From the NCBI GenBank assembly GCA_913056475.1, contig CAJXMS010000044.1, positions 1 to 11,997 of the forward strand: DNA of 11,997 nt, written 5' to 3'. The notes under the pieces are model-generated. The model made no database searches and was not told where the DNA came from. It saw only the letters and a list, made by a program, of their open reading frames with translations. A program made the translations under genes and the position numbers. The stretch is from an uncultured Bacteroidota bacterium. Lineage in GTDB: Bacteria; Bacteroidota; Bacteroidia; Flavobacteriales; Schleiferiaceae. This document shows positions 5,608 to 11,997 of the stretch, piece by piece. How positions within the stretch are numbered: position 1 is the stretch's first letter; every line of letters starts with the position of its first letter.

Positions 5608-8304
5608 CTAAAGATCATAGAAAACCCCCAGCAGCAGGTAGCGGGGTAGTACCTGGTAGGTAACGTTGGTAATGAGGGTCTGCGAAAGGCGATTTTCCTG
5701 AATGTCCTGGGTATTGAGCAGGTTGAGCCCCTCGATGGAAAAGCGCCAGTCGCTTTCGGGCTTTTGGTATTCCAGGCGGGCGTCCCAGAAGCTGAAGCTG
5801 GTGCGCTGGCCGTCGCGGCCGTAGTTGTTATAGGTGTAGCTGGAAGAGGCTTGCCAGCCTTCCCAAAACTGGTAGCGCACGGTAAGCTTGGGCTGGTGGT
5901 TGGTAAAGCGCTGATCTGCGGCGGCTACGCTGTAATCGTTTAAAGTGAGGCGGTAATCCAGCTCTAGGTTGGGCCCGTTTTCAAAGCTGGTTTCGGCGCC
6001 CAGGTTGTAGGTTTGGGAGAGGTTTTGGTTGATGGTATTTTCACCGTTTACCCGGTTACTGAGGTAACTCAAATTGTAGCTTAGGCCGGCGTCTACTTTG
6101 ACCCACTTAAAGCGGCGAGAGTAGCGCCCAAAGGCGGTAAGCGTTTCCGTAGCGCCCGGGGCATTGATGGGTACGTAAACGCGGCCCAGGCCCGAAAAGC
6201 GAACCGCATTGATAAGCCCTCGCCGGCTGTAACTGTAATTAAGGCCGGCAAAGAGGGTGGTAAAGCTAAACATATCGTAATGGAAGTAATTGAGGCTCAG
6301 GTTTTGGCTTAGGGCGGGGAGTAGGCTATCCCGGCCCTGGAAGAGGCCATTATACCCTTGTAGCTGAACGGCCCGGCTGAGCCGGCTTAAATCGGCAAAC
6401 TGGCTTCCGCGGCGGTAGTTGAGGCGCAGGTTTTTGCTTTTAGAAAAGTCATACCGCAGGAGGGCTTCGGGTAAGAAGAACTGGAAGTCCTTTTGATAGT
6501 CTTGATCCCGCTGTTGGGTTTGAAGTTGATACCAGTGGTAGTAAAGTTTGGGGTGAAAGGTGAGGTCGCCCCATTTGGTTTTATAGGCCAGGCCTAGGTA
6601 GAGGTCGTTGAGGCCGTAGTCGGCCCTTTGGTCAAAGCCCGGGCCGGCCAGTGGGGTAGCGTCGCTTTGGGGAGGATTTTCGCTGAGGGTGGCTTCCTGC
6701 TGCTGGTCATTGCTGCTGCCCCCTACGGAGAGCTCCAGGTGGTTTTTATCATTTAATACGTAGTAGTAGCTGGCCTCTCCGGTAAATTGGCGGCTGGTAG
6801 TAATTTGGCGCTGGCGCAGGCGGAAGGGAGGAACAGTATCCGCCAGCAGGGGATAGATCTGAAGGGGTAAGAGGCTGCTGCGCAGCTGATAAAGGGGGTT
6901 TTGACGCTTGTAGAAGTACTGAGCTTCCACAGCCATTACGCTGCGTCCGGCGTCGTAGAAGAAGGAAAGATTGTGCCGGAGCTGTTCTGGTTCCTCAGTG
7001 TTGCGGGAGGTGATACCGGCATTGCTCAGGAAAGTAGAGCTTTGCTGAGAAGAAGAGCGCTGGCGGGCGAGCTTGCCAAAGAAATCATAGGCCAGGTGCA
7101 GGTTTTTGCTGGGGGTATAACGCGCCCCGATTTTGGCCAGGCCCAGCTCATTGATCTGTTGGTCCCGGCTGGCAAGCACTTCCTGGTCGGGCAGGCTATC
7201 GGCCGCGCCGCGCACGTAGGTTCTTTCCTGTTCGTTGGCGGTGATCACATTGCTTTGGTTGGCAATAAAATAGCCGGAAAAGTTGAGGTGCTTATGGGGA
7301 TTGTAGCTAAAATTGGCGGCACCAAAGCGGCTGGTGTTTTCCACGGCGCGGTTGTCTTCGCCCAGGGGTAGCCCCAGGTTATCGGCCCCCAGCTGAAAAG
7401 AAGAGCCCGAGCGATTGGCCAGGGAACTAAGTCCCCCACTGAAGCGAAAGTAATCCCGCATGGTGAAAGCAGGCCGGCCGATGTTGTTGATATCGCCGAT
7501 GAAGTTAAAGCTGGCTTTGGGGGTATAGAAAAAGCTGTTGAGGTGTACGCGGTAGCGCTCTGGGGTGCCGCCCTGAGCTTCTACATCGCCAAACCACATA
7601 TTTTTCTTGCCCTCTTTCAGTTTCACGTTCAGGGCCACCCGGTCTTCAGAGCTAAGGCCTTTGAGCGGAGCTATTTCTTCGTAGTTGCGCAGTACCTGCA
7701 CCTTGTCTACCGATTCGGCCGGGATGTTATCGGCGGCTATTTTGGAATCGCCCTCGAAGAAGTCCTTGCCCTCTACCTGTACTTTGGACACATTTTTGCC
7801 TTCTACCTTTATTTGCCCCTCATCCGATACTTCAAAGCCGGGCAGTTTACGCAGCACGTCCTTGAGCTTTTTCTCCTCGCCACTGGTAAAGGCATCTGCT
7901 TTATAACTAATGGTATCACCGGATATGGTGATGGGCATATTTTCGGTTACCTCGGCGGTTTGGAGCTGCTCGGAAGCGGCGCGCATCCGGAGGCGCAGTG
8001 ATAGACTTTCGTTCGGAGCGGGGCTTTTCACCAGGGTATCCAGAGCTTCCATCCCCAGAAAGGTGGCCTTGAGCAGCAACTGTTTATCGGCCGGTACCTC
8101 TAGCCGAAAACGCCCCTCATTATCGGAAAAGCCGTAGGTGGCCATGGTGGAATCGGGTAGGGCCAGCACCACCAAATTGGCCAGCTCCAGGGGTGCATTT
8201 TGGCCGTCGGTAAGCCGCCCTTCCAGGGTGGCTTTTTGGCTGTACAGGGAGTGGCTGAGGAGGGCTATCGCCCAAATGAGGGTTACCCGGGAAAGAGTGG
8301 GCAT
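5608..8304 (-). CDS. TonB-receptor-like outer-membrane beta-barrel protein (OMP_b-brl_3 type)
   Basis: An 898-residue outer-membrane protein. A signal peptide (about 1-22, ending SHSLYSQ) is followed by a carboxypeptidase-regulatory-like beta-sandwich (about 24-108, with the DNEGRFRLEVP turn typical of that fold). A plug-like region follows (about 118-232: ITISGDTISYKADAF, LRKLPGFEV, VEGKDFFEGD, ADNIPAESVDKVQVL), then a long beta-barrel to the end. This is the layout of Bacteroidota proteins annotated as outer membrane beta-barrel protein or TonB-dependent receptor (PF13620/PF13715 plus PF14905). I see no clear TonB box, and the ligand is unknown. No SusD-like lipoprotein gene accompanies it, so it is probably not a glycan-uptake SusC. 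It follows the GLPGLI gene by 12 nt and should be co-transcribed with it. The very long antisense frames here are GC-driven shadows. Confidence 0.92.
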   Translation of the reverse strand: MPTLSRVTLIWAIALLSHSLYSQKATLEGRLTDGQNAPLELANLVVLALPDSTMATYGFSDNEGRFRLEVPADKQLLLKATFLGMEALDTLVKSPAPNESLSLRLRMRAASEQLQTAEVTENMPITISGDTISYKADAFTSGEEKKLKDVLRKLPGFEVSDEGQIKVEGKNVSKVQVEGKDFFEGDSKIAADNIPAESVDKVQVLRNYEEIAPLKGLSSEDRVALNVKLKEGKKNMWFGDVEAQGGTPERYRVHLNSFFYTPKASFNFIGDINNIGRPAFTMRDYFRFSGGLSSLANRSGSSFQLGADNLGLPLGEDNRAVENTSRFGAANFSYNPHKHLNFSGYFIANQSNVITANEQERTYVRGAADSLPDQEVLASRDQQINELGLAKIGARYTPSKNLHLAYDFFGKLARQRSSSQQSSTFLSNAGITSRNTEEPEQLRHNLSFFYDAGRSVMAVEAQYFYKRQNPLYQLRSSLLPLQIYPLLADTVPPFRLRQRQITTSRQFTGEASYYYVLNDKNHLELSVGGSSNDQQQEATLSENPPQSDATPLAGPGFDQRADYGLNDLYLGLAYKTKWGDLTFHPKLYYHWYQLQTQQRDQDYQKDFQFFLPEALLRYDFSKSKNLRLNYRRGSQFADLSRLSRAVQLQGYNGLFQGRDSLLPALSQNLSLNYFHYDMFSFTTLFAGLNYSYSRRGLINAVRFSGLGRVYVPINAPGATETLTAFGRYSRRFKWVKVDAGLSYNLSYLSNRVNGENTINQNLSQTYNLGAETSFENGPNLELDYRLTLNDYSVAAADQRFTNHQPKLTVRYQFWEGWQASSSYTYNNYGRDGQRTSFSFWDARLEYQKPESDWRFSIEGLNLLNTQDIQENRLSQTLITNVTYQVLPRYLLLGVFYDL

Positions 8305-8316
8305 GGTTTTTTAATT

Positions 8317-9138
8317 TTAATCGGGGATGGTAAACTTCATGCGGCTTCCCTTGCCGCCTCCCTGGCCCTGGTACATCTCCTTCATTTCTTGGAGTTTTTT
8401 CTTGCGGATGGTGTTGTATTCCGCCTCGGTCACCGGTTTCCCTTCGCTGGGGGGCGTGGGCGCCACCGGTTCTTTGGGGTTAAGCGTTACGGATTTGGCC
8501 AGCAGCGTAAGCCCATCATCGTGAACCTCCAGGATGAGGCCCGGCAGGCCGTGGTAAATACTGGGCCCGTTGCTTACCGGGATTTGGGGGGTGTACCAGG
8601 CTTCTATTCTTTGGGTATCTATCACGGTGGTATCACTCAGCTCGTTGTCTCGCATGGTCATGGTTTGCCGCTCCACCTCTTTTTCGATGGTGGCTTTGTA
8701 GCAGGTGTAGCGCCCGATGCTCTTCTGCTCCTGGGTGAGCTTCCACTGGTAGGAAGGGGGCTTGCTGCCCACCCGAAATTTGCGGCTAAAGAACTCCCGG
8801 TAAGCGATGGTGGTGTCTGTGCTGAGGTTTTTATAGCGCTCGCTACTGGAGCCAAACATACCGGCAAAGCCGCCCAAATTAAGCTGGCCTTCTTTCTGCA
8901 GCTTTTCTTGCTCGCGGTAATAAGATTCGGTGGGGGTAAAGCGCAAGGTGTATTCCTTTTGGAAATACTGTTGCATCATCTGTTTGATCTGCTTTTTCTG
9001 GGCGGGGGCCACTTCCTGGCTTTTGAGCTCAAAGTCGGTTTGCCGGGCCGATTGGTACACCACGATGCCCGATACCGCCTGCCCCCGCAGGAAGAAACCG
9101 GTGGCCAAAAGACAAAGGGCGAGAAAAAAAATACGCAT
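8317..9138 (-). CDS. GLPGLI family protein
   Basis: A 273-residue exported protein of the GLPGLI family (TIGR01200). The naming motif is present exactly, at 197-202, inside AWYTPQIPVSNGPSIYHGLP (180-199) and followed by GLILEVHDDG, the family's core signature. The N-terminus MRIFFLALCLLATGFFLRGQ is a typical signal peptide. ATG 9138 is chosen over an upstream in-frame ATG at 9228 because the signal peptide starts there and the extra 30 residues look non-coding. The middle is charged and Gln/Lys-rich (40-85), and the C-terminus is basic and Gly-rich (YQGQGGGKGSRMKFTIPD). The molecular function of the family is not established. Its genes often lie beside a large outer-membrane beta-barrel gene, as here with 12 nt between them, which suggests a joint role at the outer membrane. 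Confidence 0.93.
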   Translation of the reverse strand: MRIFFLALCLLATGFFLRGQAVSGIVVYQSARQTDFELKSQEVAPAQKKQIKQMMQQYFQKEYTLRFTPTESYYREQEKLQKEGQLNLGGFAGMFGSSSERYKNLSTDTTIAYREFFSRKFRVGSKPPSYQWKLTQEQKSIGRYTCYKATIEKEVERQTMTMRDNELSDTTVIDTQRIEAWYTPQIPVSNGPSIYHGLPGLILEVHDDGLTLLAKSVTLNPKEPVAPTPPSEGKPVTEAEYNTIRKKKLQEMKEMYQGQGGGKGSRMKFTIPD

Positions 9139-9540
9139 AATTATTTTACTAACGATCTGGCCAAAAGTGCAAAAAATGAATGGTACGGGTCTGTTAAAAA
9201 AGCGCCAATTTTGGGATGCGCCGGTCACTGTTTGTTCTCGGACCCTTCTAGCCGGAAAAGGGCGTTGAACGGTTTGCCCTATTTGGGTAGCAGGCTATGG
9301 AGCGGCACTTTTGGCATTATTAAAAGGGATTTACCGTATTTTGTGGAAGCGATGGAAAACGGGGAACAAACATTATCGGTGCCACCAGAGCAAAGCCTCC
9401 GCTGGCCGGTGGGTTTACTTACAGCGGCCTGGCTCGGGCTAGCGCTTTGGACACGGGAGCCCGTGCCCACGGGGCCCTGGGCTTATCTGTTAATTGCCCT
9501 GGGCGTAGCCTGGATAGGGTAGGCGGCGCTAGACTTTCAG
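9139..9540. other. Divergent region between the GLPGLI gene and the histidine kinase
   Basis: If the kinase starts at 9541, these 402 nt hold no assigned gene. The part to 9351 shows no convincing coding sequence and no perfect TAnnTTTG element on either strand. A weak candidate on plus is TTTTG at 9309-9313 with TATTTTG at 9337-9343; it lacks one base of the -7 consensus and has a long spacer. The second half (9352-9522) is a short membrane-protein frame, described separately. Confidence 0.6.
9352..9522 (+). CDS. 56-codon two-helix membrane ORF, probable detached N-terminus of the kinase
   Basis: ATG 9352 opens a frame (MENGEQTLSVPPEQSLRW...) with two hydrophobic stretches, WPVGLLTAAWLGLALW and GPWAYLLIALGVAWIG, joined by a short loop TREPVPT. 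It ends at TAG 9520-9522. Six sense codons (AALDFQ) later, in the same frame, is the kinase ATG at 9541, and there is no other stop between 9352 and the kinase's end. Read through the TAG, the product would be a six-helix sensor kinase of about 396 residues, a common design in Bacteroidota. The TAG is therefore either a nonsense mutation, a sequencing error, or a real end of a small two-helix protein that happens to be in frame. Frame openness alone is weak evidence in this GC-rich DNA; the hydrophobic pattern is the better argument. Confidence 0.45.
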   Translation: MENGEQTLSVPPEQSLRWPVGLLTAAWLGLALWTREPVPTGPWAYLLIALGVAWIG

Positions 9541-10542
9541 ATGCGCCGCCGCGCATTTTGGCTGAGTTTTCTTACCCTTTTTAGCATGGTAAACATGCTC
9601 ATGCTGCAGCTCGACTACGCGCTGCTGGGGCCTCTTATAGCCGGTAGCCTTTTGGTACCGCGTTTTGCTTTGCCTTTTTTGGGCGGTTTGGGCTTGCTGC
9701 CTTTGCTGTACCCGGTTTATACCGGGACGGCCGAGGAGGGGGGGCTTCTGTTGATGCTGGGGGTGGCTCATTTGGCGGCAGCCTACTACTTCAAAAGCGA
9801 GCTTGCGAAGCGTAGCGAGCAGGAAAAGCAACAAAAACGCCAGCAAGAAATAAGCGGGGAAAAGCTGCAAAACCAAAACCTACATCTGGAAAACCTGGGC
9901 CGGATGACTTCCCATAACCTGCGGGCACCGCTGCAGGGGATTAAAATGCTCACGCAGATGATGGAACGGGTGAAAGAAGAAGAACGGCAGGAGCTTACCG
10001 CGAAGATAGACGAAGGGGTGGACGAGATGCTTACCATGGTAAAACAGCTCAGTGAAATGCTCAAACAGCACGCCGAGGCGCAGGAGCAAACCGAGGAGAT
10101 AGCCCTTACGGAGGTATGGGAGCAGACCAAGAGCCAATTGCAAGGCCTTATTATTAGTTCACAGGGGCAGCTGGAGGCGGATTTTTCGGACTGTCCGGTG
10201 GTGCGCTATCCTCGCATATATCTAGAATCCATTTTTTTAAACCTATCGAGCAATGCCTTAAAGTACCGGCAAAAGGACCAGCCGGCGCGGCTTAGGGTGC
10301 GCAGCTACCAAAGGGATGGGCAGGTATTATTGGAATTTCAGGATACGGGCCGGGGCATCAATATGGCGGAGGAAGGGCGCCAGCTTTTCAAATGGCACCG
10401 GCCGGGGGCCCATGGGGAGGAGCCGTCCGGTATGGGATTATTTATGACCAAAAGCCAGGTGGAACTGCTGGGCGGTAAAATTATGGTGGAGAGCGAGCCT
10501 GGTGTGGGTAGCACTTTTACGGTCCTGCTGTACCAGGTTTAA
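9541..10542 (+). CDS. Membrane sensor histidine kinase
   Basis: A 333-residue integral-membrane histidine kinase. From ATG 9541 it has about four hydrophobic segments (6-23, 27-40, 43-60, 67-84), then a Gln/Glu/Lys-rich coiled-coil linker (86-118). The dimerisation and phosphotransfer helix carries TSHNLRAPLQGI with phospho-accepting His125. The ATPase domain has the N-box NLSSNALKYR (Asn238), G1 box DTGRGI (268-273) and G2 box SGMGLF (296-301), and ends GVGSTFTVLL. All catalytic motifs are intact. No extracellular sensor domain is visible, so the stimulus may be sensed within the membrane. The start is uncertain: no Shine-Dalgarno site precedes it, and an in-frame upstream segment with two more helices is separated only by a TAG. 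Its stop overlaps the stop of the convergent LytTR regulator by 4 nt. Whether those two are partners is unknown. Confidence 0.9.
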   Translation: MRRRAFWLSFLTLFSMVNMLMLQLDYALLGPLIAGSLLVPRFALPFLGGLGLLPLLYPVYTGTAEEGGLLLMLGVAHLAAAYYFKSELAKRSEQEKQQKRQQEISGEKLQNQNLHLENLGRMTSHNLRAPLQGIKMLTQMMERVKEEERQELTAKIDEGVDEMLTMVKQLSEMLKQHAEAQEQTEEIALTEVWEQTKSQLQGLIISSQGQLEADFSDCPVVRYPRIYLESIFLNLSSNALKYRQKDQPARLRVRSYQRDGQVLLEFQDTGRGINMAEEGRQLFKWHRPGAHGEEPSGMGLFMTKSQVELLGGKIMVESEPGVGSTFTVLLYQV

Positions 10543-11237
10543 CGGGCTCGGTATTCCTTCACTTTTTCGATAAGGGGCCGGCGGTTATTACGGCTTACGG
10601 GCAGCTCTTCCTCTTTGAGGTACACGGTATTTTCTTCCACTTTATCGATGTGGTGTAGATTCACGATGTAAGACTTGTGGGTGCGCACAAAGTCTTCGGG
10701 AAGCTTGGCTACAAAGGCTTTCATGGTGCTGTGCACCACGTGTCTTTTCTCCGGGGTATGTACTTTGATATAGTCGCCCATGGCTTCTACGTAGTAGATG
10801 TCGTTGGTCTTGATTTTGACTAGGATACCGTCTGACTTGACGAAAATATGATCTTCTTTTTTCTGGCGCTTCAGGTTTTCCTCGTAGTAGCGTACCCGCT
10901 GCACCGCCGAGGAGAAGCGGTCCATATCTACGGGCTTAGAGAGGTAATCGGTAACGTCATACTCAAAGGCCTTGAAGGCGTAGTCCTTATTGGAGGTGAT
11001 CATGATGACTTGGGGCACGTCTTTGAAGTTTTCCAAAAACTCTAGTCCACTCATTTCGGGCATTTCTACATCCAGGAAAATGAGGTCTACGTCTCTTTTC
11101 TGGAGGAATAGGCGGGCTTCAATGGCATTGGAGTAACTGCCCACGAGCTGCAGGTCGCTTACCTGATCCACACAGCTGCGAATGGACTCACGCTGCACGG
11201 GGTCATCATCTACTATTATGCATTTTATCGGGGCCAT
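10539..11237 (-). CDS. LytTR family response regulator
   Basis: A 232-residue cytoplasmic DNA-binding response regulator. The receiver domain (about 4-120) has the acidic pocket Asp10-Asp12 in IIVDDDP, the phospho-acceptor Asp56 in LIFLDVEMPEMSG, the switch Thr81 in IMITSNKDYAF and Lys101 in YLSKPVD. The LytTR domain (about 130-230) follows, with HIFVKSDG, DIYYVEAMGDYIKVH, FVRTHKSYIVNL and LPVSRNNR, the last a characteristic DNA-contacting end of LytTR proteins. ATG 11237 (MAPIKCIIVDDD) is chosen because the receiver begins there. The frame extends to 11315, but the extra residues do not look like receiver sequence, and a good -7 promoter element lies between the two possible starts. In Bacteroidota such regulators usually pair with LytS-type His_kinase (PF06580) proteins; the convergent kinase here is of a different class. 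Target genes are unknown. Confidence 0.93.
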   Translation of the reverse strand: MAPIKCIIVDDDPVQRESIRSCVDQVSDLQLVGSYSNAIEARLFLQKRDVDLIFLDVEMPEMSGLEFLENFKDVPQVIMITSNKDYAFKAFEYDVTDYLSKPVDMDRFSSAVQRVRYYEENLKRQKKEDHIFVKSDGILVKIKTNDIYYVEAMGDYIKVHTPEKRHVVHSTMKAFVAKLPEDFVRTHKSYIVNLHHIDKVEENTVYLKEEELPVSRNNRRPLIEKVKEYRAR

Positions 11238-11463
11238 AGGGGAGTTCAAGCTTATGGGTTCAAATGTAAAGTAGAGTCTTTTAGAACTTTTATTATGAAT
11301 ATGATTTGGTGGCAAATATTGCGAAAAAATTAGTTTATTTACCAGCGTTTTCTGCAGGTTATCGACAGACTTATCCAGTTATCGAAGGAATAGGCCGTTT
11401 CGTCTAAAATTCATTAACACCTGTTCATAACCCCCGATTTTTATACCCTAAAATCAAAATGCC
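11238..11463. other. Divergent A/T-rich intergenic region with repeated TTATCGA motifs
   Basis: These 226 nt separate the minus-strand LytTR regulator from the plus-strand beta-helix gene and are clearly more A/T-rich than the genes around them. They contain the regulator's -7 element and three related heptamers: TTATCGA at 11359-11365, TTATCCA at 11371-11377 and TTATCGA at 11379-11385. They could be a binding site for the regulator or, less likely, DnaA-box-like sequences. No full TAnnTTTG promoter is visible for the beta-helix gene; its leader (11401-11463) is A/T-rich without a Shine-Dalgarno site. Confidence 0.6.
11261..11268 (-). promoter_or_regulatory. -7 promoter element of the LytTR regulator gene
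   Basis: On the minus strand this reads TACATTTG, an exact match to TAnnTTTG. It lies about 24 nt upstream of the chosen ATG, implying a leader of under 20 nt. I could not find a clear TTTG at the -33 position, so the match is half a promoter. It also supports the start at 11237, since a start at 11315 would lie upstream of it. Confidence 0.55.
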
Positions 11464-11997
11464 ATGAAAACACGTCTTACCATCATGATGGTTATTAGCT
11501 TCACGCTTAGCCTTTTAGGCCAGAGTGTGACGGTAACCAACACGAACGACAGCGGACCGGGCTCTCTCCGGTGGGCTATCGATAGCGCTAATAATACAAG
11601 CAGCATCGATACCCTTAAATTCAACATCCCCACCAGCGATGCGGGCTACAATGCTTCCACGGGGGTATTTACCATAACAGTGAGCAGCTCGGGACTTCCC
11701 GGTATAAAAAATAAAGACCTGCTCGTTGATGGTGCCTCGCAAACAGCTTTTACCGGTAATACCAATACTACGGTATTTGGTACGGGCGGCACCGTAGGGG
11801 TAGATAACCTCGCCTTGCCCACCGTTGATGGGCCGGAAATTGCCATAGTAGATGGGGCCTCCATTAACTACGGCTTATCCATCGAAGAGGCCAATGTTAC
11901 CGTAAAGAACCTTGCCGTGAGCGGCTTTGGCAATTCCTGGCCTAGCTTCAATAACGCCAATGTACTCTTCCGTGGCTCCGCTAAAAATTCCACCCTG
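11464..11997 (+). CDS. Secreted beta-helix (choice-of-anchor-type) protein, N-terminal part
   Basis: An open frame from ATG 11464 runs without a stop to the end of the window, giving 178 residues of a longer protein. It begins with a signal peptide (MKTRLTIMMVISFTLSLLGQ) directly followed by SVTVTNTNDSGPGSLRWAID, a motif that opens the parallel beta-helix region of many secreted or surface proteins (choice-of-anchor and Pmp-like families). The rest is rich in Thr, Asn, Ser and Gly, with repeating hydrophobic strands (DLLVDGASQ, EIAIVDGASINYGLSI, NVTVKNLAVSGFG), as expected of stacked beta-helix turns. Such proteins in Bacteroidota are often large and exported by the type IX system, but the C-terminal sorting domain would lie outside the window. 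Adhesin or carbohydrate-binding roles are possible, not shown. Confidence 0.85.
   Translation, partial: MKTRLTIMMVISFTLSLLGQSVTVTNTNDSGPGSLRWAIDSANNTSSIDTLKFNIPTSDAGYNASTGVFTITVSSSGLPGIKNKDLLVDGASQTAFTGNTNTTVFGTGGTVGVDNLALPTVDGPEIAIVDGASINYGLSIEEANVTVKNLAVSGFGNSWPSFNNANVLFRGSAKNSTL

Noticed and set aside
6901..8137. Several plus-strand frames of 73-156 codons inside the outer-membrane protein gene
   Set aside because: They are antisense shadows in GC-rich coding DNA, with no recognisable domain or signal.
8200..9522. A 440-codon open frame on plus, overlapping the GLPGLI gene
   Set aside because: Most of it is antisense to the well-supported GLPGLI gene and its translation has no family motif. 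Only its last 56 codons from ATG 9352 look real and are reported separately.
11359..11385. DnaA-box cluster marking a replication origin
   Set aside because: None of the three motifs matches TTATCCACA exactly, no dnaA or dnaN gene is nearby and there is no larger AT-rich unwinding region.

Overview
The window looks like chromosomal DNA of a fairly GC-rich member of the Bacteroidota. The support is a GLPGLI-family protein paired with a CarboxypepD_reg/plug/beta-barrel outer-membrane protein, a LytTR response regulator, a TAnnTTTG-type promoter, A/T-rich leaders without clear Shine-Dalgarno sites, and a secreted beta-helix protein. The genus cannot be fixed from the sequence. I see no tRNA, rRNA, CRISPR array, transposase or prophage gene.

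Layout. (1) 1-3274, plus strand: the end of a manganese/zinc/iron ABC importer operon. It holds the C-terminus of the TroA/MntA-type binding protein, the ATPase, a permease fused to a DtxR-like regulator domain, and a second permease. Three of its junctions overlap (ATGA, 17 nt, ATGA), so it is translated as a tight unit. (2) 3225-4677, minus strand: an enoyl-CoA hydratase followed by an alpha/beta-hydrolase esterase, overlapping by 8 nt. The esterase runs 50 nt into the last permease, tail to tail. (3) 4678-5562: a divergent intergenic region with a perfect palindrome and a good Bacteroidota promoter, then an iron/manganese superoxide dismutase with Mn-type active-site residues and its own terminator. 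(4) 5608-9138, minus strand: a GLPGLI-family periplasmic protein followed 12 nt later by an 898-residue outer-membrane beta-barrel protein. (5) 9139-11237: a membrane histidine kinase on plus, possibly cut off from its first two membrane helices by an in-frame TAG, meeting a LytTR response regulator on minus with stop codons overlapping. (6) 11464-11997: the start of a secreted beta-helix protein that leaves the window.

How the parts may fit together. The metal importer carries what looks like its own DtxR-family metal sensor as a tail on a permease, an arrangement known from chlamydial YtgCR. The nearby superoxide dismutase looks Mn-type, so manganese supply and oxidative defence may be linked here, although nothing in the sequence proves co-regulation. 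The kinase and the LytTR regulator are neighbours and may work together, but the kinase is not of the type usually paired with LytTR regulators. The most unusual items are the permease-regulator fusion and the interrupted kinase. Neither is clearly a wholly new system.
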